A stretch of 57,810 nt of DNA from CAWIHA01 sp963835855 (GTDB taxonomy: Bacteria; Acidobacteriota; Terriglobia; Bryobacterales; Bryobacteraceae), in contig CAWIHA010000004.1 of NCBI GenBank assembly GCA_963835855.1, positions 1 through 57,810 on the forward strand, written 5' to 3'. Below the pieces are notes generated by a model, which had not been told where the DNA came from, did no database searches, and saw only the letters and a list, made by a program, of their open reading frames with translations. Below are positions 26,658 through 37,196 of this stretch, in pieces; positions within the stretch are counted from its first letter, which is position 1, and every line of letters starts with the position of its first letter. A program made the position numbers and the translations under genes.

Positions 26658-28934
26658 ATGATCAATCGGACTTTTCAAGCATCCGAGACATATGCGCAGG
26701 CCCTGGACAGGGCTGCCCGGCACTGGGGTATCGAGCCGGAGTACAGCGATACCTGGGGAAAGCAGCACATCACCTCTCCCGAAATCGAGAGCGCGATTTT
26801 GGGCGCACTGGGCGTCCCGGTTGACTCTAAGGAAGATCTGGACGGCGCCCTCGAAGAGCGGCTCTGGGACGAATGGAACCGCCTTGTGCCTCCCGTGGCG
26901 GTGTTGGGCGAGGACACCTGGGCGAACGGGTTTCCCCTGCGTGTGCCGGCCGCGCTCGCGTCGAGCCGCGCGGCGATCGAGTTTCGCTGGGAGGGCGGCG
27001 GCATAGAACGGTGTGAAATCGTGCTGGACGGGCTCACGAGTTCCGGGCAGATGGAACTGCGGGGCACTGTTTTCTTCCGGAAGCAGGCGCCGTTGCCGGC
27101 CGGAGCCCGGCTCGGTTATCACGAAGTCGAGGTCACGGTCGAATCACCCGAGGGCCGCTCGCGCGGCGCGTCGATGCGCCTGATCCTCTGCCCCGAGCGT
27201 GTGTATGTGCCGCCGGCAATTCAGGGTGGCCGCCGCGCCGCCGGGGTTGCAATCGCGCTCTATGGCCTGCGTTCCCAGAGAAACTGGGGCTGCGGCGATT
27301 TCACGGACCTGGAGGGCATTATCGACTGGCTCGCCGATGAGGCCGGCGCAAGCTTCATCGGGCTGAACCCGCTGCACGCGATTCCCAACCGCCAGCCGTT
27401 CAATATCAGTCCATACCTTCCGAGCTCGGCATTCTACAAGAACCTGATCTATCTCGACCTCGACCGCGTTGAGGATTTTCAAAATGCAGGCCGCGCGCGG
27501 GCGGCATACTCGCGGCCGGAATTCAAAGCAGAGATCGCGGCGCTCCGCGATGCCGAGTACGTCGAGTACGAGCGGGTGCAGGCGCTGAAGCTGCGCGCTT
27601 TGAAGCTCGCGTTCCTGTCGTTCCTGCGGGAGCACCGGCGCGATGGGGCACGCGTCCGCGAGTTCATGGAGTATGTGGAGTGCGAGGGCGAGCTGCTCGA
27701 CCGGTACGCGACCTGGTGCGCGCTCGACGAGTGGATTCACGCGCGCCAGCCGGACGTCTGGATCTGGCCGGATTGGCCCGAAGAGTATCGCGGCCCGGAT
27801 TCTGCGGGAACCCGCCAATTCCGGGAAAAGCATTGGCGCCGGGTCCTGTTTTACAAGTACGCGCAGTGGCAGATCGATCTTCAGCTCGCAGCCGCGCAGA
27901 ATTACGCGCTCCGGAAAGGCCTCTCGATCGGCTTGTTTCATGATCTCGCGCTCGCGACGGACCAATACGGCGCCGACCTTTGGGCCCACCAGCCTTACTA
28001 TGTTTCCGGCTGCCGCGTCGGCGCGCCGCCGGACGGTTTTTCGCCCAAGGGTCAGGACTGGGCCTTCCCGCCGCCGAATTCCGAGCACCGCCGCGAGACC
28101 GGCTACGCGCTGGTTGCCGAATCCATCCGCAAAAACTGCCGGCACGGCGGCGCGCTGCGTATCGACCACGTCATGCGCTTCTTCCGCCTGTATTGGATTC
28201 CGCAGGGATTCGATCCAGCCAATGGCGCGTACGTGCGCGACTACGCGGAAGACCTGCTGCACATTCTCGCGCTCGAAAGCGTGCGCCAGAAGGTGCTCAT
28301 CGTCGGCGAGGACCTGGGCACCCTAACGGCGGAGATCCGGCGCACGCTCGACAGGTTCGGGTTATTCGGCTATAAGGTCCTCTACTTTGAGAAGAATGAC
28401 CGGGGCGAGTTCCGGCTGCCGAAGGAGTACGCCGAACAGGCGCTAGTTTCCTCGACAACTCACGACCTGCCGACGCTCGCGGGCTTCTGGCTGGGCCGGG
28501 ATATCGAAGCGCGGCGCGACGCCGGCTTGCTGCGCGACGAAGCGGCGTACCACGAGGTTGAAGCCGAGCGCGCTCGCGATAAGCAGAAGCTGCTGGATGC
28601 GTTATTTGCGGCCGGACTGCTGCCGCCGTGGTTTCCGCGCCGCGCCGAGTACGTGCCGGAACTGACGGGCGAGCTGCACAATGCGCTGGTCGGCTGGCTG
28701 GCGCTCACGCCTTCCCGGCTGCTGGTGCTCAACCAGGAAGACCTGACCAAGGAAGCCGAGCAGCAGAACCTGCCCGGCAGCACATCGGAATATCCCAACT
28801 GGCGGCGGAAGATGCGCTACACGATCGAAGAACTGCGTTCCAAACACGCCGCGCGCGACTTCACCGCGATGTTCCGGCGCTGGCTCGAGCAGACGGGCCG
28901 CGCCAACGCCGCGGTTATGGTCGATCACGAATGA
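26658..28934 (+). CDS. malQ: 4-alpha-glucanotransferase (amylomaltase, GH77)
   Basis: The ATG at 26658 follows a GGGAGGG sequence and gives 758 residues. The GH77 motifs are intact: LRIDHVMRFFRLYWIP (nucleophile Asp), VGEDLGT (acid/base Glu) and SSTTHDLPTLAGFW. The roughly 150 residues before the catalytic barrel form a beta-rich N-terminal extension, as in the long MalQ type. The enzyme rearranges alpha-1,4-glucans in glycogen or maltodextrin turnover. It is divergent from nuoB and convergent with murB. Confidence 0.95.
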   Translation: MINRTFQASETYAQALDRAARHWGIEPEYSDTWGKQHITSPEIESAILGALGVPVDSKEDLDGALEERLWDEWNRLVPPVAVLGEDTWANGFPLRVPAALASSRAAIEFRWEGGGIERCEIVLDGLTSSGQMELRGTVFFRKQAPLPAGARLGYHEVEVTVESPEGRSRGASMRLILCPERVYVPPAIQGGRRAAGVAIALYGLRSQRNWGCGDFTDLEGIIDWLADEAGASFIGLNPLHAIPNRQPFNISPYLPSSAFYKNLIYLDLDRVEDFQNAGRARAAYSRPEFKAEIAALRDAEYVEYERVQALKLRALKLAFLSFLREHRRDGARVREFMEYVECEGELLDRYATWCALDEWIHARQPDVWIWPDWPEEYRGPDSAGTRQFREKHWRRVLFYKYAQWQIDLQLAAAQNYALRKGLSIGLFHDLALATDQYGADLWAHQPYYVSGCRVGAPPDGFSPKGQDWAFPPPNSEHRRETGYALVAESIRKNCRHGGALRIDHVMRFFRLYWIPQGFDPANGAYVRDYAEDLLHILALESVRQKVLIVGEDLGTLTAEIRRTLDRFGLFGYKVLYFEKNDRGEFRLPKEYAEQALVSSTTHDLPTLAGFWLGRDIEARRDAGLLRDEAAYHEVEAERARDKQKLLDALFAAGLLPPWFPRRAEYVPELTGELHNALVGWLALTPSRLLVLNQEDLTKEAEQQNLPGSTSEYPNWRRKMRYTIEELRSKHAARDFTAMFRRWLEQTGRANAAVMVDHE

Positions 28935-29917
28935 GCGCGGGAGGGGCGGCGTCGAATCCGACGTACTGGACTTCTTCTTCGAGCTCCGATGCCGAAGCGG
29001 TCGCGCACCCGTGCCTTGAGCTCGCCGATCAGCTCGCATAGCTCGCGCGCCGTGCCCGCTCCCGCGTTGTATATCAGGTTGGCGTGATACTCGGCGACGC
29101 GGATATCGCCCCTCGCGACTCCCTTCGCGCCGGCCTGCTCCAGGAAATACGCGGCCGGGACCTTCCCCTCGCGGACCACTTGCGGCGGCAGAGCCGCGAC
29201 CGCGCCACCCGGAAGTTCCGCGGCGAGCAGATTTTTGAAGATGCTGCCGGCGCACTTCATCGTGGGCGGGAATTTTCGATTGCGCAGGGCGAGGATCTCA
29301 TCGGCCGTGCGGCGCAGCCCGGCGCTCTCGGCGGGCTCGAGCAGCAGCTCCGCCGAGAAAACGATCCAGTCCTTCTCGCGCTTGAAAACGCTCTCGCGGT
29401 AGCGGAACTCGCATTGCGCGCTGCGAAACACGCGGATACATCGGCCATCGAAGAACCGCACGGTTTCGACGATCTCCGACATCGAATGGCCGTAAGCGCC
29501 CGCATTGCCATAGATAGCCGCGCCGAGCGAGCCGGGAATGCCCGCCAGCGTTTCGATACCTTTCAGGCCGCTCGCGATCGCGAAATCGATCACGTTGCCA
29601 AGTTCCGCGCCGGCATCCGCGTGGATGCGTTTTCCCACGGCCGCGATCTCGCCGGCGGTGAAGCGCAGGACGATGCCGCGGAAGCCGTCGTCCGAGACGA
29701 TCAGGTTCGTGCCGCCGCCGATGATGGCGCAGGGGAGGCCGCTGCCGCGGGCCATGTGGAGCGCTGCGACGAACGCTTCCACGTCGCCGGTTTCCGCATA
29801 GATGTCGGCCGGGCCGCCAATGCCGAAGCGCGTATAGCGCGCCAGCGGCTCGCCTGCCGAAACCTGTAAATTAGGAATCTGGGCCAAGTGGCCGAGAGTG
29901 CTTTCGATGCCAGACAT
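28915..29917 (-). CDS. murB: UDP-N-acetylenolpyruvoylglucosamine reductase MurB, frame-disrupted at C terminus
   Basis: MurB makes UDP-MurNAc with FAD and NADPH. The FAD-binding motifs YTRFGIGGPAD, GGGTNLIV and GIPGSLGAAIYGNAGAYG are present, as is CAGSIFKN. After DRFGI the frame as written gives an arginine-rich tail to 28925. Removing one C at 28986-28987 restores IELEEEVQYVGF, the usual MurB ending, and a stop at 28915, total 333 residues. The break affects only the last 25 or so residues. The 3' end overlaps malQ on the other strand by 20 bases. Confidence 0.92.
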
Positions 29918-29953
29918 TCAAGTCAACATTATCCTATGCGCACAGGAGACCGC

Positions 29954-30728
29954 ATGAGCCGGACGGGATTCCCCGGTTTTCCCGCCGAGGCAATGAAGTT
30001 CTTCCGCGCGCTCAAGCGCAACAATCGCCGCGAGTGGTTTCAGCCGCGCAAAGAGATTTACCTCGAACACGTGAAGGGACCGATGGTGGAGCTGGTTGCG
30101 GCGCTGACGGCGGAAATGATGAGCTTCGCGCCCGCTTACGTGCGCGAGCCCGAGGCCGCCATTTACCGCATCTACCGCGATACTCGCTTCAGCCCAGATA
30201 AGACTCCTTACAAGACCCACATCGCCGCTATCTTTCCCAGGCGCGGATTCGAGAAGCACGCCGCCGCGAGCTTCTATTTCAGCGTCTCGCCCGAGGAGGT
30301 CGAAGTGGCCGGCGGCGTTTACATGCCCGGCCCAGACGAGCTGCGCGCCATCCGCGAACACCTAGCCGGACATTATGAGGAGTTCCGGCGCATTGTAGCC
30401 GCGCGGCCCCTCCGGCGGCTGATGGGTGAACTTGTGGGGCACGCAGCTCTCGCGTGTGCCGAAAGGGTTCGCGCCGGATCATCCTGCGGCCGATCTCATC
30501 CGTTATAAGCAATTGCTGTTCGACGCGCTGCTCGAGCCCGCGCTCGCAACCACTCCAAAGCTGTTCCGCGAAATTGTTGCGCGCTTCCGCGCCATGGCGC
30601 CATTCATCGAGTTTCTGAACGCGCCGGTTGTCGCGGCCAGGCGGGCCATACCGCCGGATCCCCTGCAGGGCCGCTTCCCGCATGCCGAAGGCCACGCGAA
30701 TCGGGCGAAGCGTGCCGACCAAGCTTGA
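29954..30728 (+). CDS. DUF2461 family protein, frame-disrupted
   Basis: The start at 29954 has AGGAG five bases upstream. The first part has GFPAEAMKFFRALKRNNRREWF and the IYRDTRFSPDKTPYKTH segment of DUF2461 (TIGR02453). The frame leaves the family at 30434 and stops at 30508. Removing one G there continues in MGELWGTQLSRVPKGF and APDHPAADLIRYKQL, the conserved C-terminal half, to the stop at 30728 (257 residues). The family has no assigned biochemical role. It converges on nuoH 14 bases away. Confidence 0.85.
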
Positions 30729-30742
30729 CAGAGGCGCGCGCC

Positions 30743-31924
30743 TCAGCTTCCCTTCAGCATCCCCACCACGGCGTTGAGAAGCAGCGCGGCCATGCCGATC
30801 GGGATCAGGCGTTTCCAGCCAATGTTCATCAATTGATCGTAGCGGAGGCGCGGCCAGGTGCCTCGGAACCAGATCATCGCGTAGATAATCCCGGAGACCT
30901 TGAAGAAGAACCAGAACAGGCCGATGAGGGCTTGGTTGACCGCGGGCGCCAGGAAGAGCAAGCCAAACGCAATCAGCGCCGCGCCGATCGCCATCAGCAC
31001 GAGCCGCTGCGTCTGGCTTACGAGCTTGCGCGAGAGCGGGAAGCAGTAGGCGCCCGAACCGGCGAAAACAACTACCGGCGCCGCGTAATCCAGCGGGTAA
31101 CGGAGCCAGGCGGCGCTCGGGAACGGCCGCAGCCAGCCTCCCCAGAACAGCGTCACCGCGACCGAGGCGATCACGAAGATGTTGGCGTACTCGGCCAGGA
31201 AGTAAAGCGCCCAACGGAAACCGCTGTACTCGGTATGGAAGCCGGCGACGAGCTCCGATTCCGCCTCCGGTAGATCGAAGGGCGCGCGATTGGTCTCGGC
31301 CACGGCGGCGATGATGTACGTGATAAAGGGCACGATCATCAGTCCGTAGTTGTCGAAGACGAACCAGATGTGCCTCTCGGCCTGCGCCTTCACAATGCTG
31401 ACCATGCTGAGCGTGCCGGCCGCCATCACGCCGGAGAGCAAGGCAAAAGCCAGCGCCACCTCGTAACTGACCAACTGTGCGCCGCTGCGCAGCGCTCCGA
31501 GCAACGCGTAGTGGCTGTTCGCTGACCAGCCGCCCAGCACGATTCCCAGAATGCCCACCGAGGACATGGCGCTGATCACCAGCAGGCCGACGTTCACATC
31601 GGCCACATGAATGTACCTGCTGAACGGGATCACAGAGAGCGCGGTCAGCGCGGTGAACGTTGAAATCACGGGCGCCATCCAGAAGATGGCTTTGTCGGAT
31701 TGCGCCGGGATCACGTCCTCTTTGATCAGGAGCTTCACGGCATCGGCGATCGGCTGCAGCAAACCGTGCGGGCCCACGCGCATCGGCCCCAGGCGCACCT
31801 GGAAATCGGCCAGCACCTTGCGCTCGACCAGCGTGAGGTAGCCGGCCACGAGCGGAAAGAGGCCGATAATCACGACCGTGATGATCAGCGGAGCAACCAG
31901 GGGATTGCTAAGGATGCTCTCCAT
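30743..31924 (-). CDS. nuoH: NADH-quinone oxidoreductase subunit H
   Basis: This 393-residue protein has eight or more membrane helices and the NuoH loop QVRLGPMRVGPHGLLQPIAD and ETNRAPFDLPEAESELVAGF, which form the quinone-binding chamber. It is the last gene of the operon here, six bases after nuoN, rather than between nuoD/G and nuoI as usual. Complete and of usual length. Confidence 0.97.
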   Translation of the reverse strand: MESILSNPLVAPLIITVVIIGLFPLVAGYLTLVERKVLADFQVRLGPMRVGPHGLLQPIADAVKLLIKEDVIPAQSDKAIFWMAPVISTFTALTALSVIPFSRYIHVADVNVGLLVISAMSSVGILGIVLGGWSANSHYALLGALRSGAQLVSYEVALAFALLSGVMAAGTLSMVSIVKAQAERHIWFVFDNYGLMIVPFITYIIAAVAETNRAPFDLPEAESELVAGFHTEYSGFRWALYFLAEYANIFVIASVAVTLFWGGWLRPFPSAAWLRYPLDYAAPVVVFAGSGAYCFPLSRKLVSQTQRLVLMAIGAALIAFGLLFLAPAVNQALIGLFWFFFKVSGIIYAMIWFRGTWPRLRYDQLMNIGWKRLIPIGMAALLLNAVVGMLKGS

Positions 31925-31930
31925 AATAAA

Positions 31931-33406
31931 CTAATGCACGAGCGAAGCCGAGGTCTGCGCCAGGCGCAGGAACGGCTCGGGGTAGACGCCGATCAGAACC
32001 GTCATCGCGCCCGTAATTCCGAGCGCCAGCCGCAGGCCGAAACTTGAAGCCACCGGCAGTTTATCGGCCGCTTCGCTGACGAACATGCTCCGTACCACGC
32101 GGAAATAGTAGTAAATCGCCACCGCGACATAGAGCGTCGCGATCACCGCCAGGGCGTAGTGCCCGGTCTCGATCAGCGAAAGGAAGATGTAATACTTGCC
32201 GAGGAACCCGGCCGTGGGCGGAATGCCGGCCAGCGACATCAGGAAAATCAGCATCAGGATGGCGTAGCCCGGACTCTTGCTCATCAAGCCGGAGAGGTCT
32301 TTGATATCCTCGCCTAGGATATCCTTGCGGCGCAGCGCGACAATCACCAGGAATGCGCCGAGATTCATGAACGTATAGACGAGTATGTAGACCGCGATGC
32401 CTTGGATGCCCGTCTGGTTGCCCGCGATCAATCCGAGCAGGATGTAGCCGGCGTGGGAGATGGAGCTATAAGCGAGCAGGCGCTTGATGTTGGTTTGGCT
32501 GATCGCGGCCAGGTTGCCAAGCGTCATCGTCGCGATCGCGACCGTGGCGAGCAGTGGCGCCCATACCTCGCGGGCGGAGGCAAACGGCCCTAGAAACATG
32601 CGCAGCAGGAAAGCGAACGAGGCTGCTTTCGAGCCGACCGAGAGGTACGCGGTGACCGTGGTCGGAGCGCCCTCGTAAGCGTCCGGCGCCCACATGTGGA
32701 ACGGGACCGCCGAAATCTTGAACAGAAGACCGACGGCCGTCGTGCCCAGGGCGAGGAAGACCAGCGGGTCCCACGGATCGCGGAGCGTAATCGCGGCGGC
32801 AATCGCACTGAGCTTCGTCGAGCCCGCCAGCCCGTAGAGCACGGAGAAGCCGTAGAGCAGGAACCCGCTCGAGAACGCGCCCAGCAGCAGATATTTCATC
32901 GCGGCTTCGTTCGAGCGCTGGTTGCCGCGCAGGAAGCCGACCATGATATAGAAACACAGCGCCATGAGTTCCAGGCCCACGAAGAGCGTGACCAGGTCCG
33001 AGCCGGCCGCCAGGAAAAACATGCCGCAGTTGGCGAGCAGGATCAGGCCGTAATACTCGCCGTGGTGCTCGCCTTCGATCTCGAGGTACTTATACGAGGC
33101 CACCGCGGCGATAAAGGACGCGGCAAGGAAGATCCAGTTGAAGAACAGCGCTAGGCCATCCAGTGTGAGCGCGCCGCCAAACGCGGTGATTGCCGGCAGG
33201 CCGTGCTCCGCCAGGTAACTCTGCTGACGCCATAGCGCCAGGCCGGCGAACCCGAGCCCCAGCGCGACGAAGATCAGGAGCCACTTGCGCTGTTCCGGCT
33301 TGGGGAAGATGAGAAAGTCAAACAGGAATACCGCGCAACCGAATAGCGCCAGCATGATCGCAGGCAGCAGCACGAAGTGATCCGTGGGGGTGTAGTAGGG
33401 ATTCAT
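31931..33406 (-). CDS. nuoN: NADH-quinone oxidoreductase subunit N
   Basis: This 491-residue protein is an antiporter-like proton-pumping subunit with about 14 membrane helices. Family motifs include LVTLFVGLELMALCFYI and AFSSGFLLYGFSVLYG, with conserved lysines in the LLFKISAVPFHMWAPD segment. It starts inside the end of nuoM (4-base overlap) and precedes nuoH. Intact. Confidence 0.97.
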   Translation of the reverse strand: MNPYYTPTDHFVLLPAIMLALFGCAVFLFDFLIFPKPEQRKWLLIFVALGLGFAGLALWRQQSYLAEHGLPAITAFGGALTLDGLALFFNWIFLAASFIAAVASYKYLEIEGEHHGEYYGLILLANCGMFFLAAGSDLVTLFVGLELMALCFYIMVGFLRGNQRSNEAAMKYLLLGAFSSGFLLYGFSVLYGLAGSTKLSAIAAAITLRDPWDPLVFLALGTTAVGLLFKISAVPFHMWAPDAYEGAPTTVTAYLSVGSKAASFAFLLRMFLGPFASAREVWAPLLATVAIATMTLGNLAAISQTNIKRLLAYSSISHAGYILLGLIAGNQTGIQGIAVYILVYTFMNLGAFLVIVALRRKDILGEDIKDLSGLMSKSPGYAILMLIFLMSLAGIPPTAGFLGKYYIFLSLIETGHYALAVIATLYVAVAIYYYFRVVRSMFVSEAADKLPVASSFGLRLALGITGAMTVLIGVYPEPFLRLAQTSASLVH

Positions 33407-35019
33407 CGTACCGCCTCCGCAAGGATGGGGCTATGGGAAGTGGGCCGCGAAATGTGGAAGGCAGCAGCGCCCGGTGCGTGGGATTGTGGAACGCCGATGG
33501 CGCGCGCATTCTGCAAGGCCTTTTCGTAATATCCTGGCCGGACGCGCTCGACAATCTGGGCCACCGGCTTTTCGAGCACGTCGAAGTATGGCTTGGGGTA
33601 CACGCCGATCCAGATCGCCCAGGCGATCAGCGGCACGAAGGTCGCCAGCTCCCTGAAGCTCAGGTCGGGCAAGTGGAGGTTGCGCGCGTTCGTAATCTGC
33701 CCAAGCATGGTCCGCTGGTACATCCAGAGCAGGTAGGCCGCGCCGAGAATCACGCCGGTCACTGCGAATGCCGCCCAAACCCAATTGGCTTCAAACGCGC
33801 CCTGGAGAATCGTGAACTCGCCGATGAAGCCGTTGAGCAGAGGCAACCCCGCCGAGCTCAGTATCGCGATCGCGAACACGGTGGCGTAGACGGGCATGAC
33901 GTGACCAAGCCCGCCGTACTCCTTCAGCTCGCGCGTGTGCCGCCGTTCGTAAGCGGCACCGACAATCAAAAAGAGCATACCCGTCGAGATGCCGTGGTTG
34001 ATCTGCTGGATGACGCTGCCGGCCAGTCCATTCGGGTTCAACGCAAAGATGCCGAGCGTGCAGAAGCCGAGGTGGCTCACCGAGGAGTACGCCGCCAGCC
34101 TCTTCCAATCCTGCTGCATCAGGCTGACCAGCGCGCCGTAGATGATTCCGATAATCGAGAGCACAGCCAGCGTCTGGACGATGGTCGCGTCCGCTGAGGC
34201 TTTGGGCAGCAGCGGCAGCGAGAAGCGGATGAATCCGTAAGTGCCCATCTTCAGCAACACGCTGGCCAGCACCACCGAGCCCGCGGTCGGCGCCTCGACG
34301 TGCGCATCCGGCAGCCAGGTGTGGAACGGGAACATCGGAACCTTGATCGCGAAGCCGATGAAGAACGCCCAGAAGACCCACTGCTCGATGGCCGGCGAAA
34401 GATGCAGCTTCATCAGCTCGGGGATCTCGAAGGTGTAATAGCCGAACTGTTTGAAGTGCTGGAAGTAGAGCGTCAGGATGCCGAGCAACATCAGCGCGCT
34501 GCCGGCCAGCGTGTAGAGGAAGAATTTGATCGCGGCGTACAGCTTCCGCGGCCCGCCCCAGACGCCGATGATGAAGTACATCGGCACCAGCACCATCTCC
34601 CAGAAGACGAAGAACAGGAAGAAGTCCAGCGAGATGAACACGCCGATCATTCCCACCTGCTGCAAGAGGAACATGGCGTAGTATTCCTTCGCCCGGTTCT
34701 GAGCCGCGTTCCAGGAAGACAGAATGGCGATGACGCCGATGACGGTGGTCAGCATCACGAGCAGCAAGCTGATGCCGTCGATGCCGATAAAGTACTTCGC
34801 GCCGAGCGAAGGAATCCAATCCGCGCGCTCGACCATCTGGAATCCGCTGGCGTTTTTATCGAAGCCGGCGAGCATCACGAGCGACACCGCGAAGCCCGCG
34901 AGCGCCGAGACGTTCGCCCAAATACGAATGAGGTTCTTTCGCGATGACGGGATCAGCAGCAGCACCACCGCACCGATCAGCGGCATGAACAGAACCCAAC
35001 TGAGTATGTGTGCGCCCAT
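33403..35019 (-). CDS. nuoM: NADH-quinone oxidoreductase subunit M
   Basis: This 538-residue protein is the second antiporter-like subunit, with FFLFFVFWEMVLVPMYFIIG, KVPMFPFHTWLPDAHVEAPT and HLGFCTLGIFALNPNG. About 14 membrane helices are evident. The C-terminal 30 or so residues are a polar extension. It lies four bases after nuoL and overlaps nuoN. Intact. Confidence 0.97.
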   Translation of the reverse strand: MGAHILSWVLFMPLIGAVVLLLIPSSRKNLIRIWANVSALAGFAVSLVMLAGFDKNASGFQMVERADWIPSLGAKYFIGIDGISLLLVMLTTVIGVIAILSSWNAAQNRAKEYYAMFLLQQVGMIGVFISLDFFLFFVFWEMVLVPMYFIIGVWGGPRKLYAAIKFFLYTLAGSALMLLGILTLYFQHFKQFGYYTFEIPELMKLHLSPAIEQWVFWAFFIGFAIKVPMFPFHTWLPDAHVEAPTAGSVVLASVLLKMGTYGFIRFSLPLLPKASADATIVQTLAVLSIIGIIYGALVSLMQQDWKRLAAYSSVSHLGFCTLGIFALNPNGLAGSVIQQINHGISTGMLFLIVGAAYERRHTRELKEYGGLGHVMPVYATVFAIAILSSAGLPLLNGFIGEFTILQGAFEANWVWAAFAVTGVILGAAYLLWMYQRTMLGQITNARNLHLPDLSFRELATFVPLIAWAIWIGVYPKPYFDVLEKPVAQIVERVRPGYYEKALQNARAIGVPQSHAPGAAAFHISRPTSHSPILAEAVR

Positions 35020-35023
35020 GGAA

Positions 35024-37186
35024 TTAACGCGTCAAATAATACCCAAACATGGCCGCCACGCCGGCGATGAACACCAGCGCATACGCCTGCACCGAGCCGG
35101 TTTGCAGGAAGCGCATCGGGTAGGAGGTCAGCTTCACCGCGAACGAGGTCAGCCGCACTGCGCCATCGACTACCCAGGTATCCCACCAGATGCTTACCCG
35201 GGAGGTGAAGCGCGCGAGCCAGCCGGCGCCGTTCACGCCGCCATCCACTACTACCTCGTCGAACCGTGAGAGCGCCGAGCCGCCGCCCTTCGCCAGGCCG
35301 TTGACAAAGAGGAAGTCGTAGATCTCATCGACGTACCACTTGTTGAGCGCGCCGCGATAGAACGGGCCGGCCGCGCGCGCGGCCGCGCCGGCAGTCCCCG
35401 GCCTGCGCTGGTATATAACCCAGGCGATAAGAATTCCGATGGCCGCCAATACGACTGAAAGGCCCATGAGGAGCCATCCTATAGCCGTTGACGGCGCGTG
35501 CTCGGCGGCGGGCACGGCAAGCTCGGAGCCCAGCACGCTCGCGAGCCAGTGCTCGAACAGACGGAAGTGGTCAGGCAGCGCGCTCCACAACTTCGGCACG
35601 CCAACCCAGCCAGCCAGAACGCTGCCGGCCGCGAGCGCGACGAGCGGAATCGTCATCACCTTCGGCGATTCGTGGATATGCGCAGCCGCATGCGGCTCGA
35701 CGCGGGATTGGCCGTAAAACGTCAGCGCCATCAGCCGCCACATGTAGAACGCGGTCATGCCGGCCGTCACAAGGCCGATCAGGTACACCGCTTTGAATCC
35801 CGCCGGGTTCGAGTAGACTTGGTACAGGATCTCGTCTTTGGAGAAGAAGCCGGCCAGGCCCGGCGCGCCGGCGATTGCGAGCGTGCCCACGAGCATCGTG
35901 GCGTGCGTGATTGGGATCTTGTTCTTCAGCCCGCCCATGCGGCGCATGTCCTGCTCGCCGGCGAGCGCGTGGATCACCGAGCCCGAGCCGAGGAACAAAA
36001 GCGCCTTGAAGAATGCGTGCGTGTAGAGATGGAAAATCGCCGCCCAATACGCGCCCACTCCGAGCGCCATGAACATGTAGCCGAGCTGGCTCACCGTCGA
36101 GTAGGCCAGCACGCGCTTGATATCGTTCTGCACCAGCGCGATCGAGGCGGCGAACATCGCGGTAAACGCGCCAACAGCAGCGACGATCATCGTAGTCTCC
36201 GGCGCCAACCGGAATAGGTGATTCGAGCGCGCCACCATGTAGACGCCCGCGGTGACCATCGTCGCTGCGTGGATCAGAGCGGAAACCGGCGTCGGGCCTT
36301 CCATGGCATCCGGCAACCAAACGTAGAGCGGAAACTGCGCCGATTTGCCGATCGCGCCGACGAAGAGCAACAGCGCCATCACGCTCAGCGCGCCGAAGCC
36401 GGTTTCGGGGCTCATGCCTGCCAGCGCGTGATTCACGTCCAGGAACCGCACCGTTCCGAGCGTCGCGAACATCAACAACATGCCGAGGATGAACCCGGCG
36501 TCGCCGATGCGATTCACGATGAAAGCTTTCTTGCCCGCGTCGGCCGCCGACTTCTTATGGAAGTAAAAGCCAATGAGCAGGTAGCTCGACAGGCCCACGC
36601 CTTCCCATCCGACGAACATCAGCACATAGTTGTTCGCCAGCACCAGCATCAGCATGAAAAAGACGAACAGGTTCATGTAGCCGAAGAAACGATAGTAGCC
36701 TCCTTCGTGGCCCATGTAGCCGATGGAATACAGATGAATCAGGAACCCGACGCCTGTGACGACCAGGATCATCACCGCGCTGAGCGGGTCGAGCAGGAAA
36801 CCCCAATCGGCGCCGAACCGCGCCAGTGTATGCGCGTGCGTGGTGAACGGCAAACCCGCGAGCCAGTTGAACTGGATGATTTGATGAATGCGCTCGGGCC
36901 GCTTGCCGATTAGCTCCAGCACGGCGCCGGCGGAAAAAATGAAGGAGAGCAGCACCATGCCGGGCGAGAGCACGCTCACAATCCACTTGGCTTTCGAGCT
37001 GGCGTGATGATGGAAATCTTGCGCTTGCCTGCCGCTGTGCCCGCGATCGCCGGCGGGTTCGACACCCGGCGCGACGGCCACTTCCGAAGGCCCCTGCGGA
37101 TCGAACTTCCTCCCCAGCAGCAACATGACCAGCGCGCCGAACAGCGGGAAGAGCGGAATGAGCCAGATGCAGTCTAGAAAATTCAT
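35024..37186 (-). CDS. nuoL: NADH-quinone oxidoreductase subunit L
   Basis: This 720-residue protein is the largest antiporter-like subunit. It has GVGLSSYLLIGFYFHK, AQFPLYVWLPDAMEGPTPVS and ALIHAATMVTAGVYMV, and at the C terminus the lateral helix and anchor. A polar insert near residues 30-70, rich in His and Gly, separates the first two helices, as in some non-proteobacterial NuoL. It follows nuoK by 10 bases. Confidence 0.97.
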   Translation of the reverse strand: MNFLDCIWLIPLFPLFGALVMLLLGRKFDPQGPSEVAVAPGVEPAGDRGHSGRQAQDFHHHASSKAKWIVSVLSPGMVLLSFIFSAGAVLELIGKRPERIHQIIQFNWLAGLPFTTHAHTLARFGADWGFLLDPLSAVMILVVTGVGFLIHLYSIGYMGHEGGYYRFFGYMNLFVFFMLMLVLANNYVLMFVGWEGVGLSSYLLIGFYFHKKSAADAGKKAFIVNRIGDAGFILGMLLMFATLGTVRFLDVNHALAGMSPETGFGALSVMALLLFVGAIGKSAQFPLYVWLPDAMEGPTPVSALIHAATMVTAGVYMVARSNHLFRLAPETTMIVAAVGAFTAMFAASIALVQNDIKRVLAYSTVSQLGYMFMALGVGAYWAAIFHLYTHAFFKALLFLGSGSVIHALAGEQDMRRMGGLKNKIPITHATMLVGTLAIAGAPGLAGFFSKDEILYQVYSNPAGFKAVYLIGLVTAGMTAFYMWRLMALTFYGQSRVEPHAAAHIHESPKVMTIPLVALAAGSVLAGWVGVPKLWSALPDHFRLFEHWLASVLGSELAVPAAEHAPSTAIGWLLMGLSVVLAAIGILIAWVIYQRRPGTAGAAARAAGPFYRGALNKWYVDEIYDFLFVNGLAKGGGSALSRFDEVVVDGGVNGAGWLARFTSRVSIWWDTWVVDGAVRLTSFAVKLTSYPMRFLQTGSVQAYALVFIAGVAAMFGYYLTR

Positions 37187-37196
37187 CGCGCAGTGC

